Assembly (NCBI GenBank): GCA_014381745.1
Contig: JACNLA010000025.1
Location: 35,127 to 99,126 of the forward strand
DNA: 64,000 bases
Reading direction: 5' to 3'
Source of the DNA: Actinomycetota bacterium
GTDB lineage: Bacteria; Actinomycetota; Acidimicrobiia; Acidimicrobiales; MedAcidi-G1
The notes beneath the pieces are model-generated. The model saw only the letters and a program-made list of their open reading frames with translations, ran no database searches and had not been told where the DNA came from. The translations under genes and the position numbers were made by a program. Positions 33,850 through 43,944 of the stretch are shown here, one piece after another. Numbering within the stretch: the first letter of the stretch is position 1; each line of letters starts with the position of its first letter.

Positions 33850-34952
33850 GTCGAATCCTCCCCGTCGAGGCACACCTGGTCCTGGCCGACGGTTCGGTCT
33901 TTGAGGGCGAGTCGATCGGCGCGCCTGCGCCCGATGGTGTGGCGACCGGCGAGGTCGTGTTCAACACGGTCCTGTCCGGCTACCAGGAGGTCATTACCGA
34001 TCCGTCCTATGCGGGTCAGATCATCACGTTCACGTATCCCCACATCGGCAACTACGGGGTCAACGACGAGGACAACGAGAGCCGCAGACCCTTCTGTGGC
34101 GGGGTGGTCGTGCGGGACCTGGCCCGGCGCCACAGCAACTGGCGGGCCGGCGGTGACCTGGACTCCATGCTCGTTGCCCACGGTGTTGCCGGCATTGCCG
34201 GCATCGACACCAGGCGCCTCACCCGCCACCTGCGCGATGAAGGTGCCATGCCCGGGGCGTTCGGAACAGCCGACCAGGCCACGCTGACCGCTGCGGCAAC
34301 GGCCGAGACCGGGACCGACGGCATCGACATGGTCGCCGGCGTTACCTGTGAATCCCCCTACACGGTGCCTTCCACGGGTGGCGACCGGCGGATCGTGGCC
34401 TACGACCTGGGTATCAAGTCGACGATCCTGAGACACCTGTCAGCCCTCGGGGAGGTCACGGTCGTTCCGGCGTCGACGACCGCTGCCGATGTGCTTGCGG
34501 CAGAGCCCGACGGGGTGTTTCTCTCGAACGGGCCCGGCGACCCCGAACCCCTCGTCGGTGTCCGTGCAGCGGTCTCGGACCTCCTGGGAGAGGTACCGAT
34601 ATTTGGTATCTGCCTGGGACATCAGGTGCTGGCCGGTGCCCTCGGCGGAGAGACCTTCAAGCTGCCCTTCGGCCACCATGGCGGCAACCACCCGGTGCGC
34701 AACCTGGTTACCGGGGCGGTCGAGATCACCAGCCAGAACCACAACTACTGCGTCGCCGACGGTTCCATCTCCGCTGTGGACCTGACGCACGTGAACCTCA
34801 ATGATGAGACGGTCGAGGGAATTTCCTGCCAGTCGTTTCCGGCATTCAGCGTTCAGTACCACCCCGAAGCCGGTCCCGGGCCGCACGACAGCCGCTACCT
34901 CTTTGACGACTTTGAGCGCCTCATGGCGACACATCAGACAAGGGGTCGCTGA
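33846..34952 (+). CDS. carA: Carbamoyl-phosphate synthase small (glutaminase) subunit
   Basis: A 368-residue glutaminase subunit that supplies ammonia to CarB for both pyrimidine and arginine synthesis. The N-terminal domain contains [29 protein letters not shown]; the amidotransferase triad is C256 (GICLGHQ), H339 and E341 ([11 protein letters not shown]). The TTG at 33846 overlaps the pyrC stop (TTGA), the same 4-nt overlap used elsewhere in this operon. It shares one base with carB (TGATG). Confidence 0.95.
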   Translation: MSRILPVEAHLVLADGSVFEGESIGAPAPDGVATGEVVFNTVLSGYQEVITDPSYAGQIITFTYPHIGNYGVNDEDNESRRPFCGGVVVRDLARRHSNWRAGGDLDSMLVAHGVAGIAGIDTRRLTRHLRDEGAMPGAFGTADQATLTAAATAETGTDGIDMVAGVTCESPYTVPSTGGDRRIVAYDLGIKSTILRHLSALGEVTVVPASTTAADVLAAEPDGVFLSNGPGDPEPLVGVRAAVSDLLGEVPIFGICLGHQVLAGALGGETFKLPFGHHGGNHPVRNLVTGAVEITSQNHNYCVADGSISAVDLTHVNLNDETVEGISCQSFPAFSVQYHPEAGPGPHDSRYLFDDFERLMATHQTRGR

Positions 34953-37900
34953 TGCCGCGACGCGACGACATCGAGAGCATCCTGCTGATCGGCTCGGGCC
35001 CGATCGTGATCGGCCAGGCATGCGAGTTCGACTACTCGGGAACCCAGGCGTGTCGCGTCCTGCGCGAAGAGGGTTACCGGGTGATCCTGGCCAACTCAAA
35101 CCCGGCCACGATCATGACCGACCCTGACTTCGCTGATGCCACCTACGTGGAGCCGCTGCGCCTCGACGTCCTGACCCGCATCATCGCCAAGGAGCGCCCC
35201 GACGCCCTGCTGCCCACCCTGGGGGGTCAGACGGCCCTGAACCTGGCGATGGAGCTGGTCGAGGCCGGGGTGCTCGAAGAGTACGGGGTGGAGTTGATCG
35301 GGGCCGATGCAGAGGCCATCGCCACCGCCGAGGACCGGGCCAGGTTCAAAGAGGCGATGATCGAGATCGGTCTGGGTGTGCCTCCGTCGGGCGTGGCCCA
35401 TGACCTGAATGAAGCGCGGACCGTCATCGCCGAGATCGGACTTCCCGTCGTGATCCGTCCCGCCTACATCCTCGGAGGCCGGGGCACCGGTATGGCCGAC
35501 ACGGAGGAGGAGTTCGAGAAGGTGGCTTCCGAGGGCCTCGCTGCGAGCCCCATCAGCGAGATCCTCATCGAGAGGTCCATCGCAGGCTGGAAGGAATACG
35601 AGCTGGAGGTAATGCGGGACCGTGCCGACAACTGCGTGGTCGTCTGCTCCATCGAGAACCTCGACCCCATGGGGGTTCACACCGGCGACTCCATAACGGT
35701 GGCTCCCGCACAGACCCTCACCGACGTCGAGTACCAGGCCATGCGCGACGCCTCCTTCGCCTGCCTGCGCCGCGTGGGGGTCGAGACCGGCGGTTCCAAC
35801 GTGCAGTTCGCCGTCGACCCGGCCACCGGCGACCAGGTCGTGATTGAGATGAACCCGAGGGTCAGCCGTTCCTCGGCTCTGGCCTCCAAGGCCACGGGCT
35901 TTCCGATCGCCAAGATCGCGGCACGCCTGGCGGTGGGCTACACGCTCGACGAGATCCCAAACGACATAACGAAGAAGACACCGGCGGCCTTTGAGCCGAC
36001 CATCGACTACGTGGTCACAAAGATCCCCAGGTGGGCCTTCGAGAAGTTCCCGGGCACGACGGGCGTGCTCGGTACGTCAATGCAGTCGGTCGGTGAGGTG
36101 ATGGCCATCGGAAGAACCTTCCCCGAGTCGTTGCAGAAGGGAATGAGGTCGCTCGAAAACGGCCGGTCGGGTCTCAACGGCGATCCGGCAGAGGCCTCGC
36201 TCGACCAGATGGACGACGAGGCCCTCCTGGCTGCGGCGGCCATCCCGACCCCGACCCGGATCCTCCAACTCGAGGCGCTCCTCCGCCGCGGTGTGACAAT
36301 CGAGGCCGTGCACGACGCAACCCGGGTGGATCCATGGTTCCTCGACCAGATCCTCTCCATCAGCGAGGAACGCCTGCACCTGGATTCGATAACTGTCGAG
36401 GGTGGAGGCATCGGCTCCCTCGACAGGGCCGGCTGGCGAAGGGCCAAGCGGCTGGGGTTCTCTGACGCCCAGGTTGCCTACCTGTTCGACGTGGACATGG
36501 CTGATGCCCGCTCGGCCAGGGAGGCTGCCGGCGTTTGGCCCACCTTCAAGACCGTTGACACCTGTGGCGCCGAGTTCGACGCCGAGACCCCGTACCACTA
36601 CTCCACATGGGAGGACGAGGACGAGGTTCGCCCCTCCGACCGGACCAAGGTGATGATCCTTGGCTCTGGCCCCAACCGGATCGGCCAGGGAATCGAGTTC
36701 GACTACTGCTGCGTGCACGCCAGCTTCGCCCTTTCGGACGCCGGCTTCGAGACGATCATGGTCAACTGCAACCCCGAGACCGTCTCAACCGACTACGACA
36801 CGAGCGACCGCCTCTACTTCGAGCCCCTCACCGAGGAGGACGTCGCAAACATCATCGACGCCGAAAGGCCGTCGCACATCATCGTCTCTCTGGGCGGGCA
36901 GACGCCACTGAAGTTGGCCGGCACCCTCCCAGGGGACCTGGTCGCCGGAACCAGCCCCGACTCCATCGACCTGGCCGAGGACCGTGAGCGCTGGAACGTG
37001 CTCTGCGGTCAACTCGACATCCCCCAGCCTCCTGGCGGTACGGCCGCTGATCTTGAGGCCGCCAGGCTGGTCGTTGAACAGGTCGGGTACCCGGTCCTGG
37101 TGAGACCCTCCTACGTGCTCGGCGGGCGTGCCATGCAGATCGTCTACGACGACCCGCAACTGGAACGCGCAATGGCAGAGCTGAGCGACTTCGGCAGCCT
37201 CGGCATCGAGGGTGGCCTGTCAGCCGAGCGGCCGGTTCTCATCGACCGCTTCCTCGAGGACGCCACCGAGGTGGATGTCGACGCCATCAGGGACCACACC
37301 GGCGAGGTCCTGATAGGCGCGGTCATGGAACACGTCGAGGAGGCCGGGGTGCACAGCGGCGACAGCGCATGTGTTATCCCGCCACCCAACCTGTCCGATG
37401 TCGTGATCGCCGAGATCGAGGACCACACACGACAAATTGCCGAGGCGCTCGACGTGAAGGGCCTGGTCAACGTGCAGTTTGCCGTGAAAGTCGCCGGTGG
37501 TGAAGCCGAGGTCTACGTGATCGAGGCCAACCCGCGTGCCTCCCGAACTGTTCCCTTCGTCGCCAAGGCCACCGGTGTTCCCCTCGCCAAGGTGGCCAGC
37601 AGGGTGATGGTCGGAGCGACCCTGGCCGAACTGCGCACCGAGGGCCTGCTCATCGACCGGGTGGACGGCGACCACGTGGCTATCAAGGAGGCCGTCATGC
37701 CGTTTGACCGCTTCCCCGAGGCCGATCCGGTGCTAGGCCCCGAGATGCGTTCGACCGGTGAGGTCATGGGCATCGACCTGACGACCGGCCTTGCCTTCAC
37801 CAAGTCCCAGATCGCTGCCGGTGGCGCCCTGCCAGAGTCGGGCACCGTGTTCATGTCGTTGGCCGACCGTGACAAGGCCGTCGGGCTGGAGGCTGCAGCG

Positions 37901-38260
37901 GGGTTCGTGGCCCTTGGCCTCGAGCTGGTTGCAACCAGCGGTACGGCCGCTCACCTGAGGGACGGCGGTGTCGAGGTCCGAGAGGTCGTGGCCAAGATCG
38001 GCGAGGAGGGGACCGATGCCGTCGAGCTGATCCGTTCGGGTGCGGTGCAACTGCTGGTGAACAGCCCCAGAGGTCGCGGCCCGCGTGCCGACGGTGAGCA
38101 GATCAGGGGAGCGGCAGCCGCAGAGGGCATACCCCTGTTGACCACCGCATCGGCGGCCCTGGCTGCGGCCCGCGGCCTTGCCGACTGGCGGACGTACCCG
38201 TTGGCCGTACGCACGCTGCAGGAGTACCACAGCGGCGTATTGGGGCCGGGGTCGACATGA
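34952..38260 (+). CDS. carB: Carbamoyl-phosphate synthase large subunit
   Basis: A 1102-residue protein with two homologous ATP-grasp halves. The first starts [20 protein letters not shown], the second [20 protein letters not shown]; each is followed by an ATP-grasp core ([14 protein letters not shown] and [14 protein letters not shown]). The C-terminal MGS-like allosteric domain (about residue 960 onward, [23 protein letters not shown]) would bind UMP and other effectors. Length is normal. It overlaps pyrD by 4 nt. Confidence 0.97.
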   Translation: MPRRDDIESILLIGSGPIVIGQACEFDYSGTQACRVLREEGYRVILANSNPATIMTDPDFADATYVEPLRLDVLTRIIAKERPDALLPTLGGQTALNLAMELVEAGVLEEYGVELIGADAEAIATAEDRARFKEAMIEIGLGVPPSGVAHDLNEARTVIAEIGLPVVIRPAYILGGRGTGMADTEEEFEKVASEGLAASPISEILIERSIAGWKEYELEVMRDRADNCVVVCSIENLDPMGVHTGDSITVAPAQTLTDVEYQAMRDASFACLRRVGVETGGSNVQFAVDPATGDQVVIEMNPRVSRSSALASKATGFPIAKIAARLAVGYTLDEIPNDITKKTPAAFEPTIDYVVTKIPRWAFEKFPGTTGVLGTSMQSVGEVMAIGRTFPESLQKGMRSLENGRSGLNGDPAEASLDQMDDEALLAAAAIPTPTRILQLEALLRRGVTIEAVHDATRVDPWFLDQILSISEERLHLDSITVEGGGIGSLDRAGWRRAKRLGFSDAQVAYLFDVDMADARSAREAAGVWPTFKTVDTCGAEFDAETPYHYSTWEDEDEVRPSDRTKVMILGSGPNRIGQGIEFDYCCVHASFALSDAGFETIMVNCNPETVSTDYDTSDRLYFEPLTEEDVANIIDAERPSHIIVSLGGQTPLKLAGTLPGDLVAGTSPDSIDLAEDRERWNVLCGQLDIPQPPGGTAADLEAARLVVEQVGYPVLVRPSYVLGGRAMQIVYDDPQLERAMAELSDFGSLGIEGGLSAERPVLIDRFLEDATEVDVDAIRDHTGEVLIGAVMEHVEEAGVHSGDSACVIPPPNLSDVVIAEIEDHTRQIAEALDVKGLVNVQFAVKVAGGEAEVYVIEANPRASRTVPFVAKATGVPLAKVASRVMVGATLAELRTEGLLIDRVDGDHVAIKEAVMPFDRFPEADPVLGPEMRSTGEVMGIDLTTGLAFTKSQIAAGGALPESGTVFMSLADRDKAVGLEAAAGFVALGLELVATSGTAAHLRDGGVEVREVVAKIGEEGTDAVELIRSGAVQLLVNSPRGRGPRADGEQIRGAAAAEGIPLLTTASAALAAARGLADWRTYPLAVRTLQEYHSGVLGPGST

Positions 38261-39201
38261 GGCGCAGGGTTCGCTCCGGGGGGCACAGGGTTGACCTGAC
38301 CACGCGGGTCGGGTCGCTGCAGCTGCCCAACCCGGTCATGACCGCATCAGGTACGGCCGGTCACGGCACGGAGTTGGCGGCACATCTGGACCTGAGCAGC
38401 CTCGGCGCCGTCGTGGTCAAGTCGCTGCATTTCGAGCCATGGGCAGGTAACCCTGCGCCCAGGGTCCATGCCACTCCATCGGGGATGATCAACAGCGTCG
38501 GACTGCACGGCCCCGGTGTGGCCGCCTGGCTTGAACACGACCTTCCTTCACTGGATGAAACCGGTGCCAGGGTGGTTGTCAGCGTCTGGGGCCACACGGT
38601 CGCCGACTATGCCGCCGCCGCGGGGCTGCTGGCCGATGCTCCTGACTCGGTCATTGCCGTAGAGGTGAACGCCTCATGCCCCAACCTGGAGGACCGCAGG
38701 TCCCTGTTCGCACACTCCATCACCGCAACCACTGAGGTGGTCGATGCCTGCCGGGTCGCCGGGAGGCCCCTGTGGGCCAAGCTCAGCCCCAACACCCCGG
38801 ACCTTCCCGACATCGCCTCGGCCGCAGTGTCGGCGGGCGCCGAAGCCGTCACCATCGCCAACACGGTCCTCGGCATGGTCATCGACACAGAGGCCAGGCG
38901 ACCCCTGCTGGGAGCGGGCCGAGGCGGTCTCTCCGGTCCGGCGATCCGCCCGGTTGCCGTAAGGGCCGTCTACGACACTCACGAGGCCCACCCGGACATT
39001 GCGATCATCGGGGTGGGTGGTATCACCTGCGGCGATGACGCTGCCCAGTTCCTGCTGGCGGGGGCCACGGCCCTCCAGGTCGGAACGGCCACCTTCGCCG
39101 ATCCCGCCGCACCGGCCAAGGTGCTGGCGGACCTCGGCCGGTGGTGCGATCATCACGGTGTCACGAAGGTGGCGGATCTGGTCGGAGGTGCACATGGCTG
39201 A
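38257..39201 (+). CDS. pyrD: Dihydroorotate dehydrogenase, class 1B type
   Basis: A 314-residue FMN TIM-barrel enzyme oxidising dihydroorotate to orotate. The catalytic base is a cysteine, C141 in [12 protein letters not shown], which marks class 1; the sequence resembles the NAD-linked 1B type. FMN-binding segments include [23 protein letters not shown] and [27 protein letters not shown]. Class 1B enzymes normally work with the PyrK iron-sulphur/FAD subunit, which is absent from this operon. Mycobacteria instead use an unlinked class 2 enzyme. It overlaps pyrF by 8 nt. Confidence 0.9.
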   Translation: MRRRVRSGGHRVDLTTRVGSLQLPNPVMTASGTAGHGTELAAHLDLSSLGAVVVKSLHFEPWAGNPAPRVHATPSGMINSVGLHGPGVAAWLEHDLPSLDETGARVVVSVWGHTVADYAAAAGLLADAPDSVIAVEVNASCPNLEDRRSLFAHSITATTEVVDACRVAGRPLWAKLSPNTPDLPDIASAAVSAGAEAVTIANTVLGMVIDTEARRPLLGAGRGGLSGPAIRPVAVRAVYDTHEAHPDIAIIGVGGITCGDDAAQFLLAGATALQVGTATFADPAAPAKVLADLGRWCDHHGVTKVADLVGGAHG

Positions 39202-39934
39202 GGAAACCACAGAGGAAACGGGTGGCGAGGAACCCGAGCCCGAACGCGTACCGGTCGATATCCGCTCGAGGCTGGCCCTGGCCCTCGATGTCGACGATCT
39301 CATCGAGGCCAAGCGTCTGGCTGCGTCATTGCGTCCCTACTTCGGGACGATAAAGGTAGGCCTCGAGCTGTACCTGGCGGCAGGCCCCACCTCGGTCGGA
39401 TACTTCGTAGAGGCCGGCTTCGATGTTTTCTGCGACCTCAAGTTGCACGACATCCCCAACACGGTCCAAAGGGCGGCAGGCGTCGTCGGTTCCCTCGGAG
39501 CCCGGTGGATGACGGCCCATACCTCAGGCGGTCCGTCCATGTTGTGCGCGGCCGTCGAGGGTCTCGCAGAGGGGGCAGCCAACGCAGGGATGCCGGCACC
39601 GGGGGTTCTGGGCGTAACCATCCTGACCAGCGACGACACAGCCTCAGAAGCCGACCTGGTGGCCCGTTGCGACCTGGCCGTGGACACCGGCTGTGGCGGC
39701 ATCATCTGTGCTGCACCCGATCTGGCGATCACCGAACCGTGGGCCGACAGGCTGGTGCGGGTGGTTCCCGGTATCCGCCTCCCCGGGGGAGACACCCACG
39801 ACCAGGCCAGGGTCGCTGCACCCGGCGACGCCCTTGTGGATGGAGCCGACCTGTTGGTGATTGGGCGCATGGTCACGGCTGCCGATGACCCCGTGGCGGC
39901 CGCCGAGGAACTGGTGGCCTCTCTCCTGAGTTGA
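39194..39934 (+). CDS. pyrF: Orotidine 5'-phosphate decarboxylase (class I, short type)
   Basis: A 246-residue TIM-barrel enzyme forming UMP. The charged catalytic array D81-L-K83-L-H-D86 sits in FCDLKLHDIPNTV, and the phosphate-binding end reads VVPGIRLPGGDTHDQARVA with VIGRMVTAADDPV. The first 20 residues are an acidic, glutamate-rich extension. The ATG at 39194 was chosen since it precedes that extension and overlaps pyrD slightly. Mycobacterial PyrF belongs to the long class II, so this differs from the usual actinobacterial form. Confidence 0.94.
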   Translation: MAEETTEETGGEEPEPERVPVDIRSRLALALDVDDLIEAKRLAASLRPYFGTIKVGLELYLAAGPTSVGYFVEAGFDVFCDLKLHDIPNTVQRAAGVVGSLGARWMTAHTSGGPSMLCAAVEGLAEGAANAGMPAPGVLGVTILTSDDTASEADLVARCDLAVDTGCGGIICAAPDLAITEPWADRLVRVVPGIRLPGGDTHDQARVAAPGDALVDGADLLVIGRMVTAADDPVAAAEELVASLLS

Positions 39935-39986
39935 CCCCGTCCCGGCCTGTTCGCGCCGAGGTGCACGCGGCTCCCGAATGGACCGC

Positions 39987-39992
39987 TATGGT
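39987..39992 (+). promoter_or_regulatory. -10 element TATGGT, leaderless mihF
   Basis: TATGGT ends 7 nt before ATG 40000. The spacing supports that start over ATG 39988 or the TTG overlapping pyrF. Confidence 0.5.
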
Positions 39993-39999
39993 CCCGGCC

Positions 40000-40314
40000 A
40001 TGGCTGGACTACCACAACTCACAGATGAACAACGACGGGCCGCGCTGGCCAAGGCTGCCGAGGCCCGCAGGGTGCGCGCAGAGGTCAAGCAGAACCTCAA
40101 GATGGGCAACCTCTCGATGTCCGAACTTCTCGCCCGCTCTGACGAAGAGGTCATCGTCTCCAAGATGAAGGTTCTGGCTGCTCTTGAATCTCTCCCCAAG
40201 CTGGGAAAGGTGAAGGCCCGGCGCACCATGGAGGAAATCGGCATCAGCGAGAGCCGCCGCCTCCGCGGCCTCGGCAAGCAGCAGCGCGCCGAACTGCTGG
40301 CCCGCTTCGGCTGA
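40000..40314 (+). CDS. mihF: Mycobacterial-type integration host factor, mIHF
   Basis: A 104-residue nucleoid protein specific to actinobacteria. It shows the family start LPQLTDEQRRAALAKAAEARRVRAEVK, then KMKVLAALESLPKLGKVKARRTMEEIGI and a C-terminal RRLRGLGKQQRAELLARFG helix that includes the DNA-contacting H2TH region. It compacts DNA and supports phage integration and global regulation in known members. The position between pyrF and gmk matches mycobacteria. Confidence 0.95.
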   Translation: MAGLPQLTDEQRRAALAKAAEARRVRAEVKQNLKMGNLSMSELLARSDEEVIVSKMKVLAALESLPKLGKVKARRTMEEIGISESRRLRGLGKQQRAELLARFG

Positions 40315-40324
40315 CCTGACAAAG

Positions 40325-40894
40325 GTGGCCGACACCGGACCGGTGACCGGCGAAATGGGTCCGCTAATCGTGGTCCTCTCGGGACCCGGCGGGGCAGGCA
40401 AGGGCACCATTGCCCGGCGTCTGGTTGCCGCCGATGACTCGATTCACCTCAGCGTCTCCTGGACCAGCCGCGCCCGGCGCTCCGACGATGCCCCCGACGC
40501 CTACGTCTTCGTGGACAGGGAGGCCTTTGAGGCCCACCGGGCCGATGGCGGGTTCATCGAGTGGAACGAGTTCCTGGACTGCTACTACGGAACCCCGGTC
40601 CCAGAGGCTGGCGACGAGGGCGTTCTGTTGCTCGAAATCGACGTGGCAGGTGGGCGCCAGGTGCTCGACGCCGACCCGGGTGCACTCTGCCTCTTCGTAG
40701 ACGCCCCGGATGATGACGAACTTCGTCGACGACTGATCGAGAGGGGAGACGGGTCCGACCGGGCAGAGGCCCGCCTCGTCGAGGCCGAGAGGGAACGGAC
40801 CGAGGCAGCCGAACTCGGCTACGAGACCATCGTGAACGACGACCTCAACCGGGCGATCAACGAGGTTTCAGCCCTCATTGCCTCACGCAGGTAG
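40325..40894 (+). CDS. gmk: Guanylate kinase
   Basis: A 189-residue kinase converting GMP to GDP. The P-loop reads SGPGGAGKGT (residues 19-28), slightly unlike the common GPSGxGKST. The GMP-binding region SVSWTSRARR and IEWNEFLDCYYGTP, and LLEIDVAGGRQV, follow. The C-terminus ETIVNDDLNRAINE is typical. The GTG start lies 10 nt after mihF with no strong ribosome-binding site. Confidence 0.92.
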   Translation: MADTGPVTGEMGPLIVVLSGPGGAGKGTIARRLVAADDSIHLSVSWTSRARRSDDAPDAYVFVDREAFEAHRADGGFIEWNEFLDCYYGTPVPEAGDEGVLLLEIDVAGGRQVLDADPGALCLFVDAPDDDELRRRLIERGDGSDRAEARLVEAERERTEAAELGYETIVNDDLNRAINEVSALIASRR

Positions 40895-40918
40895 TCGAAA
40901 AGCCCCCGCTTGCGGGCC

Positions 40919-41080
40919 TCTACGGGCATCTCACAGGTGCCGTCGTGCAGAGGCAACCGGAACGGCCTCTGGTACCGTGGTGGGCCGTCCGAAGGGCGGA
41001 CAGCCGGTCGACACGACGGTGTGAGCCCGCCTACCCGGGAACCGCCCGAAGCGTGGCATCCCGGTCAGCAGAGAGACCCC
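40919..41080 (+). ncRNA. Structured leader upstream of rpoZ-coaBC-metK (riboswitch or attenuator candidate)
   Basis: The 196-nt gap between gmk and rpoZ is rich in pairing. Hairpin A, ACGG-g-CAUC/GGUG-CCGU (40922-40943), is closed by CCTCT (40917-40921)/AGAGG (40949-40953). An alternative stem AGAGGC (40949-40954)/GCCTCT (40965-40970) uses the same AGAGG. Then GGUGGGC (40979-40985)/GCCCGCC (41025-41031), extended by GGUA (40971-40974)/UACC (41032-41035), encloses two small hairpins (GUCCG/CGGAC at 40987-41001 and ACAC/GUGU at 41011-41022). A last stem CCGGGA (41035-41040)/UCCCGG (41059-41064) precedes the AGGAG at 41082. I do not recognise the family. Confidence 0.4.
40973..40978 (+). promoter_or_regulatory. 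-10-like element TACCGT upstream of rpoZ
   Basis: Identical to the hexamer upstream of the rel leader ORF. If used, transcription would begin near 40985 and omit part of the junction stem described for the leader, so promoter and full RNA structure are competing explanations. Confidence 0.3.
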
Positions 41081-41090
41081 TAGGAGCACA

Positions 41091-41447
41091 GTGCAGCGTC
41101 ACGACAGCATGATCAACCCACCGATCGAGGGGTTGTTGGATCTGGCCGATTCCAAGTTCCGGCTTGTAACCGTGAGCGCCAAGCGCGCCCGCCAGATCAA
41201 CTCCTACTTCGGCCAGTTGGGCGATGGCCTTGGCGCCTCCATCCCACCACAGATCACCTCAACTGCCCGCAAGCCCTTGTCCATAGCCTTTGAGGAGATG
41301 GACGCCGGCAAGATCGTTCCCATCGAGCCACCCGACGAGCCCGAGGAAATCGAGGGCTTCGACGCCGACGGCGAGCCGCTCGAGGGTGCGCTCGACGAGT
41401 CCGACGAGTCCGCCGAGTCCGACGACTCCGCTGACGAAGGCGCCTGA
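41091..41447 (+). CDS. rpoZ: RNA polymerase omega subunit
   Basis: A 118-residue omega subunit that stabilises beta' in RNA polymerase. The core INPPIEGLLDLADSKFRLV and VSAKRARQINSYFGQLGDG matches mycobacterial RpoZ, and ARKPLSIAFEEM follows. The last 40 or so residues form a strongly acidic Asp/Glu/Ser tail. AGGAG at 41082-41086 is only 4 nt from the GTG at 41091; ATG 41109 is an alternative start. The gmk-rpoZ-coaBC-metK order is conserved. Confidence 0.93.
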   Translation: MQRHDSMINPPIEGLLDLADSKFRLVTVSAKRARQINSYFGQLGDGLGASIPPQITSTARKPLSIAFEEMDAGKIVPIEPPDEPEEIEGFDADGEPLEGALDESDESAESDDSADEGA

Positions 41448-41462
41448 TCGGCTAACCCCCAT

Positions 41463-42728
41463 ATGGGCGCACTAGTCGGTCGCCGCATCGTCCTCGGGGT
41501 GACCGGGGGCATCGCCGCCTACAAGGCGATCGAGGTCTGTCGCCGCCTCGTCGACGCAGGAGCCCACGTCGCACCTGTGATGACCGGTGGGGCAATGCGC
41601 TTTGTCGGGCGTGCCACGTTTGACGCGCTGGCCTCCGAGCCGACCCAGGTGTCGCTGTGGGACGAGGAACACCCCGTTCCCCACACCCGCCTGGGCCAGG
41701 GCGCCGACCTGATAGTCGTCTGCCCTGCCACTGCCCGCCTGCTGGCCGACTACCGCATAGGGCGATCAGGCGACCTGCTCACCGCAACGCTGATGGCCAC
41801 CCGTGCCCCTGTGGTGGTGTGCCCTGCGATGCACACCGAGATGTGGGAGCAGCCATCAGTGCAGGAGAACGTGGCTGTGCTGGCAGAACGTGGCGTCACC
41901 ATCGTCGGCCCCGACCATGGCCGTCTGGCCGGCGGCGACGTCGGCGCCGGGCGCCTTGCCGACCCGGTCGACATCCTGGCCGCCATTGACTCGATTCTGG
42001 GAGGTGACGGCTCCGTCGCCGGTGGCGACATGGCCGGCCTCGAGGTGCTTGTCACCGCCGGCGGTACCAGGGAGCCGATCTGCCCCGTGCGCTACATAGG
42101 CAACCGGTCGTCCGGTAAGCAGGGCCACGCCCTCGCGTCGGCAGCGGCTGCCCGTGGGGCGAAGGTGAGGTGCGTGACCACCCGGCCCGAGACCGCTCCG
42201 GACCGCCTCGGAATCGAGGTCATCGGCGTGGAGACCGCTGCCGATATGGAGGCAGCGGTCATGGGCCACGCAGCCAGCGCCGACATCGTCTTGATGGCCG
42301 CGGCGGTCGCCGACTTCAGGCCTGTGGAGGTTGCCGGCTCCAAGCTCAAGAAGGCCGACGGCACCCCTGAGATCCGGCTGGAGCGGACCACCGACATCCT
42401 CGCCCAGTTGGGTGAGAACAGGTCGTCTGGTCAGGTGCTGGTCGGGTTCGCAGCCGAGACCGATGATCTGAGGCAGAATGCGGCCTCCAAGCTGGCCTCC
42501 AAGGGGATCGACATGATCGTTGCCAACGACGTTTCGGCACCGGGTGTCGGGTTCGGGCACGACACCAACGCCGTGCTGCTTCTCGACCGGGACGGCGGTT
42601 CGGCCGAGGTTCCCCTCACCGGCAAGCATCAGGTTGCCGACGCTGTGTTGGATGCGGCCGTTGATCGCCTGCACAATGCCCCGGAAGCCACTGCAGAAGC
42701 CGGCACCGGAGAGGACGTGACAAGGTGA
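41463..42728 (+). CDS. coaBC: Bifunctional phosphopantothenoylcysteine decarboxylase / phosphopantothenate-cysteine ligase
   Basis: A 421-residue fusion making 4'-phosphopantetheine for CoA. The N-terminal CoaC flavoprotein starts [16 protein letters not shown], has the catalytic histidine H74 in [19 protein letters not shown], and PAMHTEMW. The CoaB half starts near residue 195 ([28 protein letters not shown]) and includes AAAVADFRP and the lysine-rich KLKK loop. It overlaps metK by 4 nt (GTGA). Confidence 0.96.
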   Translation: MGALVGRRIVLGVTGGIAAYKAIEVCRRLVDAGAHVAPVMTGGAMRFVGRATFDALASEPTQVSLWDEEHPVPHTRLGQGADLIVVCPATARLLADYRIGRSGDLLTATLMATRAPVVVCPAMHTEMWEQPSVQENVAVLAERGVTIVGPDHGRLAGGDVGAGRLADPVDILAAIDSILGGDGSVAGGDMAGLEVLVTAGGTREPICPVRYIGNRSSGKQGHALASAAAARGAKVRCVTTRPETAPDRLGIEVIGVETAADMEAAVMGHAASADIVLMAAAVADFRPVEVAGSKLKKADGTPEIRLERTTDILAQLGENRSSGQVLVGFAAETDDLRQNAASKLASKGIDMIVANDVSAPGVGFGHDTNAVLLLDRDGGSAEVPLTGKHQVADAVLDAAVDRLHNAPEATAEAGTGEDVTR

Positions 42729-43921
42729 GCGACAACTGGACCTTTACCTCGGAGTCGGTCACCGAGGGTCACCCCGACAAGATGGCCGACCAGATCTCCG
42801 ACTCCATTCTGGATGCCCTCCTAGACGAGGATCCCGACAGCCGTGTCGCCTGTGAGACCCTCATCACGACAGGCCTCTGCGTGGTGGCCGGCGAGATCCA
42901 CACCCGGGGATACGTGGACATCCCCCGAACAGTCCGTCAGACCATCTGTGAGATCGGCTACGACCGCGAGGACTACGGCTTCGACGGCAACACCTGCGGC
43001 GTGATGGTTGCAATCGACGAGCAGTCGCCCGACATCGCCCAGGGCGTAGACAAGTCAGAGGAGTCCCGCACCGGCATCGACGGTGCCGGGGACCAGTTCG
43101 ACTACCAGGGTGCAGGCGACCAGGGAATGATGTTCGGCTACGCCTGCAGCGAGACCGATGCGCTCATGCCGCTGCCGATCCACCTTGCCCACCGCATGGC
43201 CGAACGCCACGCCGAGATCCGCAAGGCCGGCACCATCCCGTACCTGCGACCCGATGCCAAGACCCAGGTCACCTTCGACTACGAGGGCGACCGCCCCGTA
43301 CGGCTGCGGACCGTTCTGGTCTCCACCCAGCACAACGACGGCATCAACCGTGACTCCATGATCAGGCCCGACCTGATCGAACACGTCATTCGCCCGGTCA
43401 TTCCAGAGCAGTTCGCCGACGACGACTACAAGGTGCTCGTCAACCCCACCGGCCGGTTCGTGGTCGGTGGACCCGTTGGCGACGCCGGCCTGACCGGTCG
43501 CAAGATCATCGTCGACACCTATGGCGGCATGGCCCGCCACGGTGGCGGTGCCTTCTCGGGCAAGGACCCAAGCAAGGTAGACAGGTCCGCCGCCTACGCC
43601 ACACGCTGGGTCGCCAAGAACCTTGTGGCCGCCGGGGCAGCCACCCGCTGCGAGGTGCAGGTGGCCTACGCCATCGGCATGTCCCATCCGTTGTCCATCC
43701 GGGTAGAGACCTTCGGAACAGAAACAGTCGACCCGTCCCGCATCTCCGAATGCGTGAGCGAGGTCTTTGACCTGCGACCTGCCGCAATCATCGACGCCCT
43801 GGACCTGTGCCGGCCCATCTACCGGCGCACGGCGGCATACGGGCACTTCGGACGCGACGGCTTCCCGTGGGAGTCCACCGACAGGGTCGACGCCGTGCGG
43901 TCCCATCTGGGCCTGGGCTGA
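42725..43921 (+). CDS. metK: S-adenosylmethionine synthetase
   Basis: A 398-residue enzyme making SAM from ATP and methionine. Signatures are [32 protein letters not shown] and the P-loop-like [25 protein letters not shown]. Metal and potassium sites are intact by eye. The GTG start is coupled to coaBC. SAM made here would feed several methyltransferases and QueA in the window. Confidence 0.97.
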   Translation: MSDNWTFTSESVTEGHPDKMADQISDSILDALLDEDPDSRVACETLITTGLCVVAGEIHTRGYVDIPRTVRQTICEIGYDREDYGFDGNTCGVMVAIDEQSPDIAQGVDKSEESRTGIDGAGDQFDYQGAGDQGMMFGYACSETDALMPLPIHLAHRMAERHAEIRKAGTIPYLRPDAKTQVTFDYEGDRPVRLRTVLVSTQHNDGINRDSMIRPDLIEHVIRPVIPEQFADDDYKVLVNPTGRFVVGGPVGDAGLTGRKIIVDTYGGMARHGGGAFSGKDPSKVDRSAAYATRWVAKNLVAAGAATRCEVQVAYAIGMSHPLSIRVETFGTETVDPSRISECVSEVFDLRPAAIIDALDLCRPIYRRTAAYGHFGRDGFPWESTDRVDAVRSHLGLG

Positions 43922-43944
43922 GTCGACACGGGGTGGCTGGCGGC

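Noticed and set aside
40898..40920. Intrinsic terminator after gmk (AAAAGCCCCCGCTTGCGGGCC)
   Set aside because: It looks like a terminator at first sight, but only four pairs (CCCG/CGGG) form before mismatches and there is no T-tract.
40949..40958. SAM-I/SAM-IV riboswitch, from a GGCAACC heptamer upstream of the metK operon
   Set aside because: GGCAACC matches an S-box core element, but the other conserved segments and the helix order do not fit; it is kept only as part of an unclassified leader.
43807..43944. Upstream in-frame extension of priA
   Set aside because: It lies within metK in another frame; the conserved N-terminal domain begins after ATG 43945.
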